From: Thermococcus sp.
GTDB lineage: Archaea > Methanobacteriota_B > Thermococci > Thermococcales > Thermococcaceae
Assembly: GCA_027035445.1 (NCBI GenBank)
Contig: JALVUT010000203.1
Coordinates: 1 to 10,039, forward strand
Length of the DNA stretch: 10,039 nucleotides
Direction: 5' to 3'
Numbering within the stretch: position 1 is the stretch's first letter; each line of letters starts with the position of its first letter. The notes under the pieces are model-generated. The model made no database searches, had not been told where the DNA came from, and saw only the letters and a list, made by a program, of their open reading frames with translations. The translations under genes were made by a program, and so were the position numbers. This document shows positions 1-5,787 of the stretch, piece by piece.

Positions 1-143
1 TCACGGTAACGGGCACCCAGAATGTACAGAAAAGCCCTGAACTTCCGTTTCCTCAACAGATGGGGGATCAGCCGAAGTATCGTGTACCTCCCGGCCTCCC
101 ACGTGTTGCAGAGGGTATCGTCGAGGTCAACCAGCACCAGCAT
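1..143 (-). CDS. HAD-superfamily hydrolase, N-terminal fragment (runs off the window)
   Basis: Translating the minus strand from the ATG at 143 gives 47 codons starting MLVLVDLDDTLCNTWEAGRY, still open at the window edge. Residues 6-10 (DLDDT) are the DxDxT motif I of HAD phosphohydrolases; the first Asp (D6) is the usual nucleophile and D8 the general acid. The motif sits within the first ten residues, as normal for the family. The following segment (IPHLLRKRKFRAFLYILGARYR) is basic and helical and would be the start of the cap region. The substrate cannot be told from this fragment. A TATA-like element lies about 27 nt before the ATG, suggesting a leaderless or nearly leaderless mRNA divergent from the DUF131-antiporter unit. 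The family assignment is seen in the sequence; specificity is unknown. Confidence 0.8.
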   Translation of the reverse strand, partial: MLVLVDLDDTLCNTWEAGRYTILRLIPHLLRKRKFRAFLYILGARYR

Positions 144-166
144 ACTGATCAGTCGAAATGGACGGT

Positions 167-173
167 TTTAATC
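167..173 (-). promoter_or_regulatory. TATA-like box for the HAD hydrolase gene
   Basis: The minus strand reads ATTAAAA here, centred about 27 nt before the ATG at 143, the distance expected for an archaeal TATA box with a leaderless transcript. There is no Shine-Dalgarno-like sequence in front of that ATG. It lies back to back with the TATA-like box of the plus-strand gene. Confidence 0.45.
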
Positions 174-190
174 CTTTGGGTTGAGTTAAG

Positions 191-199
191 CTTTAAAAG
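191..199 (+). promoter_or_regulatory. TATA-like box for the DUF131-antiporter unit
   Basis: CTTTAAAAG, centred about 27 nt before the ATG at 222. A purine-rich GGTGGGGAGGGA follows at 199-210 and could serve as ribosome-binding site if transcription starts earlier than predicted. The two readings (leaderless, or SD-led from another promoter) cannot be separated from sequence alone. Confidence 0.45.
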
Positions 200-221
200 G
201 TGGGGAGGGACTCCTTATCGT

Positions 222-470
222 ATGGAGAAGGGGATGCTCCTCATAGGACTTGGCATGGGAATGGTGGTGCTCGGTTTCCTGTTAGTCTTCATTGGGATCC
301 TGCTCGGTGCATCAAGTGGGGAGAGCGAGGTCGAGGGTGGGGGAGTGATAATGATCGGTCCAGTCCCCATAGTCTTTGGAACGGGGCGGGCGGCAACGTT
401 GGCAGTGATTCTGGCGGTGCTTCTGATGGTTCTGTGGATCGTGGCGATCCTGCTGATGAGGAGGGGATGA
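222..470 (+). CDS. DUF131 (TIGR00304-like) small membrane protein
   Basis: An 82-residue protein with two membrane segments (about residues 5-29 and 57-79) joined by an acidic then glycine-rich loop. The loop ends in the signature GVIMIGPVPIVFGTGR (residues 41-56). I recognise this IGPxPIVFG pattern from the archaeal DUF131/TIGR00304 family, whose function is unknown. I start at the ATG at 222: the reading frame is open further upstream, but that part lacks the family pattern and overlaps the divergent HAD gene. The stop codon is one nucleotide before the antiporter's GTG, so the two are almost certainly co-transcribed and translationally coupled. A role as a small partner of the antiporter is inference from that arrangement only. 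Confidence 0.8.
   Translation: MEKGMLLIGLGMGMVVLGFLLVFIGILLGASSGESEVEGGGVIMIGPVPIVFGTGRAATLAVILAVLLMVLWIVAILLMRRG
458..466 (+). promoter_or_regulatory. Shine-Dalgarno site deciding the antiporter GTG start
   Basis: GAGGAGGGG lies inside the last codons of the DUF131 gene, 5 nt before the GTG at 472. It favours that GTG over the in-frame ATG at 484, which has no such site in front of it. Confidence 0.6.
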
Positions 471-471
471 A

Positions 472-1647
472 GTGTACTCCCTGATGGCCCTCGCACTTCT
501 CCTCGTTGTGGCCAAAAGCACCGAGTGGGTGTTCGAGAAGGTCGAGATACATCCAATAATAGCCCATGTCCTCACGGGCATCATGCTGGGCCCCTTCCTC
601 CTCGGGGTAATTCAGCCAAGTGAAGAGCTCAAGGTTCTGGCGGATTTCGGCCTCATCATGATGATGCTGTACATGGGGCTCACCAGCAACTTCTCGGCGA
701 TAGCCCAGAACACCAAAAAGACCGTTGTCGTTGCGGCCCTGGGGGTGGCGTTTTCATTCCTCTTTGGCTTTGCCACGGTGAGGTTCTTTGGGAAGGGTAT
801 CGGGGCGGCGGTCTTCATCGGGGCAACCCTTGGAAACACCGCGATAGAGGTCACCAGCGGGGTGCTGTTGAGAGAGAGGGTGAAGAGGGAGGTGTCCTCT
901 ATAATCATGGGGGCGGCCTTCGTCGATGACATCATCGCGGTGTACCTTATCGGTGTGATCACGGGCATGATGCACGGGGCCCTGACAGCCGTCATGCTGG
1001 AGGTGCTGACCGTCAAGATAGCCCTCTTTATCACGGCGATCCTCATGGTATCGGAGTACATTTTCAAGCGCTCACGCTGGTTCTATTCGCTGGTCAGGAA
1101 CCTCAACGTCTTCTTCACGTTCACCCTAATCCTTACGTTCACCCTGGCAATACTGGCGGAACAGGTGGGCCTCAACCAGATAATAGGAGCCTACCTGGCA
1201 GGCCTGACCATAAGCCGTCTCCGCGAGAGGAAGGACCCAATGGTCGTGACCAGGATAAAACTCAACGAGCTGATAGAGAATCTTCAGGTCGTCCTCACGG
1301 AGTTCTTCATTCCCCTGTTCTTCGTGTACGTGGGGTTGATGTTCAACCCGCCTCTGAATGATATAAAGCCCTTTCTGATCCTGTTGCTCTACACGGCCGC
1401 GGTTCTTGGGAAACTGTTCGGTTGCGGTCTTGGTGCGAGGCTCTTCGGTCTGAGCTGGAGGGATTCGACCGCGATCGGGATAGGTATGGGGGGCAGGGGA
1501 AGCCTGGGAATGGCGGTGCTGACCTTCGGGCTGAGTGCGGGCATAATCGACCAGGGCCTCTTTGCGAGCGTCGTGGTCGTCTCAATGCTCACCGCGCTGA
1601 CAACACCCCTCTTCTTCAGGAGGTACCTAAAGAGGGCAAAAGCTTAA
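472..1647 (+). CDS. CPA2-type cation:proton antiporter (Na+/H+ exchanger family)
   Basis: A 391-residue polytopic membrane protein with about 12-13 hydrophobic segments, the normal size for a Na_H_Exchanger (PF00999) domain without C-terminal nucleotide-binding domains. GATLGNTAIEVTSGVL (residues 117-132) and AFVDDIIAVYLIG (149-161) fit the family core; D152-D153 is the paired Asp of electrogenic CPA2 antiporters such as NapA, where electroneutral CPA1 members have Asn-Asp. GAYLAGLTISR (near 239) and FFIPLFFVYVGLMF (near 283) match the later helices. The absence of a TrkA-N/RCK domain argues against a full-length Kef-type K+ efflux protein. The expected role is Na+ (or K+) extrusion against H+ at the cytoplasmic membrane; the ion cannot be decided from sequence. 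Start is GTG, with a Shine-Dalgarno site inside the preceding gene. Confidence 0.88.
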   Translation: MYSLMALALLLVVAKSTEWVFEKVEIHPIIAHVLTGIMLGPFLLGVIQPSEELKVLADFGLIMMMLYMGLTSNFSAIAQNTKKTVVVAALGVAFSFLFGFATVRFFGKGIGAAVFIGATLGNTAIEVTSGVLLRERVKREVSSIIMGAAFVDDIIAVYLIGVITGMMHGALTAVMLEVLTVKIALFITAILMVSEYIFKRSRWFYSLVRNLNVFFTFTLILTFTLAILAEQVGLNQIIGAYLAGLTISRLRERKDPMVVTRIKLNELIENLQVVLTEFFIPLFFVYVGLMFNPPLNDIKPFLILLLYTAAVLGKLFGCGLGARLFGLSWRDSTAIGIGMGGRGSLGMAVLTFGLSAGIIDQGLFASVVVVSMLTALTTPLFFRRYLKRAKA

Positions 1648-1675
1648 ATTGAAGGAATCAAACATGAGCCGGGCT

Positions 1676-1680
1676 GGTGA
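1676..1680 (+). promoter_or_regulatory. Shine-Dalgarno site deciding the mfnA start
   Basis: GGTGA lies 4 nt before the ATG at 1685, the common Thermococcales arrangement. It selects this ATG over the in-frame TTG at 1649 and ATG at 1664. A weak TATA-like stretch (AGCTTAAATT, 1641-1650) overlaps the antiporter stop and could give mfnA its own promoter. Confidence 0.6.
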
Positions 1681-1684
1681 GATA

Positions 1685-2845
1685 ATGTTCCCCGACGAAG
1701 GCATGGAAGAAGAGGCGGTTCTGAAGGAGCTCAGAAAAAAAACGTCGGAAGATTTAACGTTTGATTCCGGAAAAATCCTCGGCTCAATGTGTACCTATCC
1801 CCACTCCCTTGCAATCCGGATCGTGGGAGAATACATCGACAGGAACCTGGGGGATCCGGGTCTCCACGTTGGGAGCCAAAAAGTCGAGATGGAGGCTGTC
1901 CAAATGCTCTCCAACCTTCTTGGGCTGGAAAGGGGGTACGGCAACATCGTCTCAGGCGGGACCGAGGCCAATATCCTGGCGGTCAGGGCCTTTCGCAACG
2001 TGTCCAGTGTCGAGAAGCCGGAACTCGTACTCCCCGAGAGCGCCCATTTCTCCTTCCTGAAGGCCAGTGAGATGCTCGGTGTTAAGCTCGTATGGGCAAA
2101 GCTGCGGGAGGATTACTCCGTTGACGTTAGGGACGTGGAGGATAAAATCACGGATAGCACGATCGGGATCGTTGGGATAGCCGGAACGACCGGCCTCGGT
2201 GTTGTCGACGACATCCCCGCCCTGAGCGACCTTGCCCTGGACTACGACGTTCCCCTTCACGTTGATGCCGCCTTCGGTGGATTCGTCATGCCCTTCGCGA
2301 GGGCGCTGGGCTACGAGCTTCCGGACTTCGACTTCAGACTCAGGGGTGTGAAAAGCGTAACCATAGACCCCCACAAGATGGGTATGGTTCCCATCCCAGC
2401 AGGTGGCATCATCTTTCGGGAGAAGAGGTTCGTCGAGGCCATAAGCGTTCCTGCGCCTTACCTGGCAGGCGGCAAGGTCTGGCAGGCAACCATAACCGGG
2501 ACGAGGCCAGGGGCAAACGCCCTCGCCGTGTGGGCCATGATAAAACACCTCGGTTTTGAGGGCTACAAAGGGATCGTGGGGAGGGCAATGGAGCTGAGCA
2601 GATGGTTCGCAAACGAGCTGAAGAAGATACCCGGGGTCTACCTTATCCGCGAGCCGGTGCTCAACATAGTGTCCTTCGGTACCAAGAATCTGGAGAGGGT
2701 TGAGGAGAAGCTCAAGAGGCGTGGCTGGGGTATAAGCGCCCACAGGGGTTACATCAGGATCGTGATGATGCCCCACGTGAAAAGGGAACATCTGGAGGAG
2801 TTTTTAAGAGACCTTCGAGAAATCGTCGCGGGCGTTAATCCGTAA
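1685..2845 (+). CDS. mfnA: L-aspartate decarboxylase (PLP-dependent, group II; MfnA family)
   Basis: From the ATG at 1685 the protein is 386 residues, close to the Pyrococcus MfnA I recall (about 383), with which it agrees almost throughout. Motifs in order: SGKILGSMCTYPH (28-40); the substrate/PLP region DPGLHVGSQKVE (57-68); IVSGGTEANILAVRAFRN (88-105); H121 in SAHFSF, the ring-stacking His; D194 in HVDAAFGGF, the pyridine-nitrogen Asp; and TIDPHKMGM (227-235) with K231 as the Schiff-base lysine. In methanogens MfnA makes tyramine for methanofuran. In Thermococcales, which lack methanofuran, the homologue is known to decarboxylate aspartate to beta-alanine for pantothenate and coenzyme A, so that role is preferred here; tyrosine or glutamate activity cannot be excluded. 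The 3' end overlaps the convergent transporter gene by 11 bp. Confidence 0.92.
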   Translation: MFPDEGMEEEAVLKELRKKTSEDLTFDSGKILGSMCTYPHSLAIRIVGEYIDRNLGDPGLHVGSQKVEMEAVQMLSNLLGLERGYGNIVSGGTEANILAVRAFRNVSSVEKPELVLPESAHFSFLKASEMLGVKLVWAKLREDYSVDVRDVEDKITDSTIGIVGIAGTTGLGVVDDIPALSDLALDYDVPLHVDAAFGGFVMPFARALGYELPDFDFRLRGVKSVTIDPHKMGMVPIPAGGIIFREKRFVEAISVPAPYLAGGKVWQATITGTRPGANALAVWAMIKHLGFEGYKGIVGRAMELSRWFANELKKIPGVYLIREPVLNIVSFGTKNLERVEEKLKRRGWGISAHRGYIRIVMMPHVKREHLEEFLRDLREIVAGVNP

Positions 2846-3695
2846 CCCCTTTTATGTCCACGTGGACGAAGGCCACCTCGACCTCGGGCAGCTCCTCTAT
2901 GCACTTCTTCACCTCGTGGCTGATATCGTGGGCCCCCCTCAGCGTCAACTCCGGTGGCACCTCAATGTGGAGCTCCACATGAAGTTTGTTCCCGACGTAG
3001 TGTGCCCTCAGGTCATGAACCCCCACGACCCCCGGAACGGCCATGACGGTTTCCTTTATCCTACAGCAGACCTCGGACGGTGGACTCCTGCCAGTCAGGT
3101 AGCCGACGTTCTGGAGGATTATACCAAAGGAGACCCTCAGGAGAAAGATTACCACCACGAGACCGGCTAAAGAGTCCCCATACTCGAAGCCAAATCTCTG
3201 GGCCACCAGACCGACCAGAACCGCCAGACTGCTAAGGGCATCGCTCCTGTGGTGATATGCATCGGCAATAAGAATCTGACTGTTAAGCTTCCTGCCAACG
3301 TGAGCCGAATAGCGGAACATGCCCTCCTTGGCCAGAATGGACACAACGGCAACACCAAGCATGAGACCGTTAACTTCGAGAGGGACCTCGTGGCGGAGCC
3401 GGAAAAAGGCGTCGCGGCCTATCTCATATGCAACCACCAGAAGGGCCTCCGCAATGAGGAAGGCCACAAGTGGCTCGAAGCGTGAGTGGCCAAAGGGGTG
3501 GCTTTTGTCGGGAGGCCTGGAGGAAACCCTTATCCCGAAGTAGCCAACAACGCTCGTCAATACGTCACTCAGCGAGTGAACTCCATCGGAGACGAGGGCT
3601 ATGCTTGAGTAGAGAAAGCCCACGGTAAGCTTTGCCAGGGAGAGGATAATGTTCCCAACGATGCTGAGCCATATCGGCCTGTACAACTCGTCCAC
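2835..3695 (-). CDS. Cation diffusion facilitator (CDF) transporter, zinc-type metal site
   Basis: A 286-residue CDF protein with six predicted membrane helices (about 8-205) and a cytoplasmic ferredoxin-like dimerisation domain (about 205-283, including GVHDLRAHYVGNKLHVELHIEV). The transport site reads H40-xxx-D44 in helix 2 (SDGVHSLSD) and H148-xxx-D152 in helix 5 (DAYHHRSD). This HD-HD set is typical of zinc transporters; YiiP has DD-HD and Mn-type members have mostly Asp. The second YiiP-like site is also kept: D63, H66 and H70 in DKSHPFGH. Probable role: proton-driven efflux of Zn2+ or a similar divalent metal. Start is GTG at 3695, with GGTGA at 3704-3700 and a 4-nt gap. It converges on mfnA, with the stop codons overlapping. 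Confidence 0.9.
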   Translation of the reverse strand: MDELYRPIWLSIVGNIILSLAKLTVGFLYSSIALVSDGVHSLSDVLTSVVGYFGIRVSSRPPDKSHPFGHSRFEPLVAFLIAEALLVVAYEIGRDAFFRLRHEVPLEVNGLMLGVAVVSILAKEGMFRYSAHVGRKLNSQILIADAYHHRSDALSSLAVLVGLVAQRFGFEYGDSLAGLVVVIFLLRVSFGIILQNVGYLTGRSPPSEVCCRIKETVMAVPGVVGVHDLRAHYVGNKLHVELHIEVPPELTLRGAHDISHEVKKCIEELPEVEVAFVHVDIKGVTD

Positions 3696-3800
3696 GGTAT
3701 CACCACAATCTTAGATATAAGGCACACAAACCCTCGCAGGTCAGTTTGTAGTCTAACTTTATTAGGTTTTCTAATTATTTTAGGATAATAGAAAGGTGGA

Positions 3801-3857
3801 CGGTCAGTCCGTCACTCCATCATCACGGGCCTCAGGCAAGGCTGAAGTCATCATCCC
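3801..3857 (-). ncRNA. Box C/D guide sRNA A (two guides, both matching 16S rRNA)
   Basis: On the minus strand all four boxes are perfect and in standard order: C ATGATGA (3854-3848), guide cttcagccttgc (3847-3836), D' CTGA (3835-3832), 5-nt spacer, C' GTGATGA (3826-3820), guide tggagtgacgga (3819-3808), D CTGA (3807-3804). Both guides are exactly 12 nt, and GG/CC flanks can close a short terminal stem. From my memory of archaeal 16S rRNA, the D' guide pairs over 11 nt with GCAAGGCUGAA (about E. coli 898-908). The fifth-nucleotide rule then predicts methylation of G902. The D guide pairs over 11 nt with CCGUCACUCCA (about 1403-1413), predicting U1406. Both lie near the decoding centre. The RNA would act in an L7Ae-Nop5-fibrillarin particle. 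The boxes are seen directly; the targets rest on recalled rRNA sequence. Exact ends are estimated. Confidence 0.9.
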
Positions 3858-3877
3858 AAGAAAAGTGGGGAAGGGGG

Positions 3878-3888
3878 CGTTAAAAAGG
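3878..3888 (-). promoter_or_regulatory. T-run/TATA-like element between the two sRNA genes
   Basis: The minus strand reads CCTTTTTAACG. The T5 run begins shortly after the D box of sRNA B and could end its transcript. TTTTTAA is also centred about 25 nt before the expected 5' end of sRNA A and could be its TATA box. Either or both uses are possible. Confidence 0.4.
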
Positions 3889-3890
3889 TA

Positions 3891-3948
3891 TGCTCAGCGA
3901 TCACCTTACCTTCCTCATCAGTCAGGTCGCCCATCAATCATCATCGCA
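3891..3948 (-). ncRNA. Box C/D guide sRNA B (guides fit 23S A-loop and the 16S 3' end)
   Basis: Minus strand: C ATGATGA (3944-3938), guide ttgatgggcgac (3937-3926), D' CTGA (3925-3922), then D CTGA (3897-3894). The C-to-D core is 51 nt and D'-to-D spacing 24 nt, identical to sRNA A. A TGATGA (3920-3915) directly follows D' and may be C', but it leaves a 17-nt gap to D. If the second guide is the standard 12 nt (gtaaggtgatcg, 3909-3898), C' would be a degenerate GAGGAAG. Against recalled archaeal rRNA, the D' guide pairs with UUCGCCCAUUAA of 23S helix 92 (11 of 12, one G-U), predicting C2558 by E. coli numbering. The D guide pairs 9 nt with CGAUCACCU at the 16S 3' end, predicting C1533. Box order and spacing are seen; C' and targets are less certain than for sRNA A. 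Confidence 0.75.
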
Positions 3949-3968
3949 GGGTTAAGTTGGGGGAAGGT

Positions 3969-3975
3969 CTTAAGG
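3969..3975 (-). promoter_or_regulatory. Possible TATA box of sRNA B
   Basis: The minus strand reads TCCTTAAGACC around here, centred about 23-25 nt before the expected 5' end of sRNA B. It is a weak match, but the position is right. Otherwise sRNA B could be processed from read-through of the secreted-protein gene just upstream. Confidence 0.3.
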
Positions 3976-3984
3976 ACTTTTGCA

Positions 3985-4581
3985 TCACTGCCTGGCGGTG
4001 ATGAGCAGACCGATCTTTGACGTGTCCGTCAGACAGTCGTTGCCCGCGGAGGGCAAAAGCTGAACCGTAACGGAGACCTTGACCACGCCGTTCTCCGGGA
4101 GAGAACCCTCGAATATGTCCAGGGAGGTGGAGTTCAGCTCCCTCAGGGACTTGCCGATGTAACCGTTCAGGACGTTCTCCCTGCCCTCAACGGATACCCG
4201 GAAATCCTTGATAATCAGATACCTGCTCAGCTCCCCGGTATCAGGTGTTCCGTCAACTAGCGACTCAGTCCTGCTCATCTTGCCATTCTCCAGATCAGTA
4301 ACGTTGAAGAGCAGTTCGATAGATGAGATCTGGTAGTCACCCCTGTTCTTTATGTAGAACTCAAAGGTCCTGTTCTCACCGGGCTTCATATTGTCGAAGG
4401 AGAAGAGCCGGTAGTCGTCGTAGTACCTGCTCCCGTCGCGGCTTATTCCCACGTCGAAGTCACCGGTGGATATCTCGTTGCCGTCCGACCTCGCCACGTT
4501 GCTGAAGTAGGAAACCCCGAACTTGGCACCGGCGGCGAAGACCAGAAGGGCCAGAACCCCAACAACCATGGCACGTTTCAT
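3985..4581 (-). CDS. Secreted TasA/camelysin-like protein with SipW-type signal peptide
   Basis: 198 residues from the ATG at 4581. Residues 1-24 form a short basic end and one hydrophobic stretch (MKRAMVVGVLALLVFAAGAK), followed by SYFSNVARSDGNEISTGDFDVGI. This fits the pattern of SipW-processed TasA/camelysin proteins: an aromatic/Ser/Asp cluster, a Thr/Ser-rich turn, then an xxGxxDV strand. MKPGENRTFEFYIKNRGDYQISSIELLF (65-92) is the typical first strand pair (PG, then xNxG), and the rest alternates in beta fashion to a C-terminal LLITARQ. Bacterial TasA forms biofilm fibres and related archaeal proteins form bundling pili, so an extracellular filament subunit is the likely role, by inference. 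No SipW-type peptidase gene is in the window. GGTGGTG 3 nt before the ATG decides the start against the in-frame GTG at 4590. Confidence 0.75.
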   Translation of the reverse strand: MKRAMVVGVLALLVFAAGAKFGVSYFSNVARSDGNEISTGDFDVGISRDGSRYYDDYRLFSFDNMKPGENRTFEFYIKNRGDYQISSIELLFNVTDLENGKMSRTESLVDGTPDTGELSRYLIIKDFRVSVEGRENVLNGYIGKSLRELNSTSLDIFEGSLPENGVVKVSVTVQLLPSAGNDCLTDTSKIGLLITARQ

Positions 4582-4625
4582 TTGCACCACCTGGAATAGT
4601 CATCGAATGAAATCTGAAGTTAGAG

Positions 4626-4632
4626 TTTATAA
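4626..4632 (-). promoter_or_regulatory. TATA box of the TasA-like gene
   Basis: The minus strand reads TTATAAA, a near-consensus archaeal TATA box about 48 nt before the ATG at 4581. This predicts transcription start near 4603 and a leader of about 20 nt that includes the GGTGGTG ribosome-binding site. Confidence 0.65.
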
Positions 4633-4895
4633 GGATTTCTATCAATACCAGTTAAAAACCAATGTTTGGATAATAAGCAGAAGAATCGAACAAGAAGTAG
4701 AAAATAGAAGAGCACCCATAGTTAACAACAAAAGAGACAAGCTGAATGAATCAAACATTCCCAAAGAGCCCCCTGGGGGATCTCCCCACGGCCAGAACAG
4801 GTGCACACCAAGAGGCTGGAAACCGTTGAGGCGGAGTATTAACCGTTTCTTTTATCTGGAAGGAGGACTTTCAAAAGAAAAAACAAAACAAGCAA
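4633..4895. other. Intergenic stretch between divergent promoters, no gene seen
   Basis: This AT-rich stretch separates the promoter of the secreted-protein gene from that of the helix-turn-helix gene. I find no convincing coding frame, tRNA or box C/D RNA. It contains one GTTAAC (4721-4726), the hexamer that is repeated in the array behind the helix-turn-helix gene. It also has a GC-rich patch at 4769-4787 where CCCCC-T-GGGGG and GGGGA-TC-TCCCC offer two mutually exclusive hairpins, and a 7-bp direct repeat AACCGTT (4821 and about 4850). An open plus-strand frame crosses it but has no family resemblance. Confidence 0.4.
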
Positions 4896-4899
4896 AAAG

Positions 4900-4908
4900 T
4901 TATATATT
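4900..4908 (+). promoter_or_regulatory. Strong TATA box, leaderless promoter of the HTH gene
   Basis: TTATATATT after an A-rich BRE-like stretch (GCAAAAAG), centred 25 nt before the ATG at 4929. No Shine-Dalgarno sequence precedes the ATG (CTTTCAAACT). The spacing predicts that transcription starts at or next to the ATG. Confidence 0.7.
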
Positions 4909-4928
4909 ACCGTATAGACTTTCAAACT

Positions 4929-5774
4929 ATGAGCGATCGAAATAGTAAAAGAAAAGAGATAGTCAAACTACTCCAAGAGGGAAAGGGAGTGACTGAAATA
5001 GCGGGCAGCCTCGGTGTTTCGAAATCCTACGTGTCCAGAGTTAAGAAAGATTATACAGAACTCCTACTGAGATCTCGAGGAGAACTGGAAGCAGAGGTCT
5101 TTACGCTCCTTGAGGAGGGAAAAGATCCAGTCGCAATCGTTAAAGAGCTTAAAATTCCATCCGATACTGTCGTTGAGATATACAATAAATATCTAGAGCT
5201 GAAAGGATTGCCCGAGATAACCGTATTTGACCTCAGTGATGAAATTGAAAGCCTGAGCGAAGAACTCCACGGGTTGAAAAGAACCATTGGAAAATTAGGT
5301 TTTCAGCTGAGTAAAGAAACGGAGGAGAAGTTAAATTCTCAGTACAAAGCTGTTAACAGTAATCTCTCAACCCTAAACAAGAGGGTTGAAAGCCTTGAAA
5401 ACTACACAACAACCCTCCAAGGGACAATGAACTTCGTCGTGTCCCTCCTTGGCATGCCACTAATTGACTGTCTCCTTCAGAAGCTGATATTAGCCCCAGG
5501 TGATATGGGGGAGGTTATTAGTGAACACGACTACGCAATCGTGAAGGAATGGGCCGCACTCACTGGCGCACTATGGAAAGCTCAGAAAACAACGGGAAAA
5601 GGTCACATCTCCGGTGAGGTTATAACTCATGTACTAGAGCTCGCGAGTACCTACAGAGACGCACTCCAATTACATGGAGACTCTCAGGGAGCCCAAATGC
5701 TCGACGATATAATAAAGCTCCTAAAATACGGTCCATCTACAGGTAGACATCTTCCCAAAAACATCCAAAAATAA
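4929..5774 (+). CDS. Double helix-turn-helix / coiled-coil DNA-binding protein of unknown family
   Basis: 281 residues, not a family I recognise. Residues 5-40 form a clear HTH (RKEIVKLLQEGKGVTEIAGSLGVSKSYVSRVKK). Residues 52-92 look like a second, diverged HTH (EVFTLLEEGKDPVAIVKELKIPSDTVVEIYNKYLEL), as if the unit had been duplicated. Residues about 101-165 are heptad-rich and charged and probably form a coiled coil, hence dimerisation. Residues about 166-267 are a helical domain (MNFVVSLLGMPLIDCLLQKLI, then HDYAIVKEWAALTGALWKAQ) that could be an assembly or partner module. No membrane segment or signal is seen. Expression is probably leaderless. The gene is AT-richer than those to its left. 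A helically phased GTTNAC array starts 14 bp after its stop; that this protein binds it is inference. Alternatives: a transcription regulator, or a partition or replication protein from an integrated element. Confidence 0.75.
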   Translation: MSDRNSKRKEIVKLLQEGKGVTEIAGSLGVSKSYVSRVKKDYTELLLRSRGELEAEVFTLLEEGKDPVAIVKELKIPSDTVVEIYNKYLELKGLPEITVFDLSDEIESLSEELHGLKRTIGKLGFQLSKETEEKLNSQYKAVNSNLSTLNKRVESLENYTTTLQGTMNFVVSLLGMPLIDCLLQKLILAPGDMGEVISEHDYAIVKEWAALTGALWKAQKTTGKGHISGEVITHVLELASTYRDALQLHGDSQGAQMLDDIIKLLKYGPSTGRHLPKNIQK

Positions 5775-5787
5775 ACTTGGGTGGAGA

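Noticed and set aside
60..221. Upstream extension of the DUF131 frame to an ATG at 60
   Set aside because: It overlaps the divergent HAD gene, carries no DUF131 similarity, and the TATA-like box at 191-199 lies inside it.
1649..1684. Longer mfnA product from TTG 1649 or ATG 1664
   Set aside because: GGTGA is placed correctly for the ATG at 1685, and the resulting length matches the family.
1952..2791. 279-codon open frame antisense to mfnA
   Set aside because: It is a mirror of the high-GC mfnA coding frame with no recognisable motif; mfnA is certain on the other strand.
3796..4020. 74-codon plus-strand frame
   Set aside because: It runs through both box C/D sRNA genes on the other strand and into the end of the TasA-like gene, with no ribosome-binding site or protein-like pattern.
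3998..4020. GTGATGA on the plus strand followed 12 nt later by TTGA
   Set aside because: It lies inside the end of the TasA-like coding sequence, has no proper D box and no second half.
4769..4787. GC-rich hairpin as an intrinsic terminator
   Set aside because: No T-run follows on either strand, no gene ends there, and archaeal termination relies mainly on T-runs.
4523..4945. 140-codon plus-strand frame across the spacer before the HTH gene
   Set aside because: It is antisense to the secreted-protein start, spans both promoters, overlaps the HTH start and has an unordered composition.
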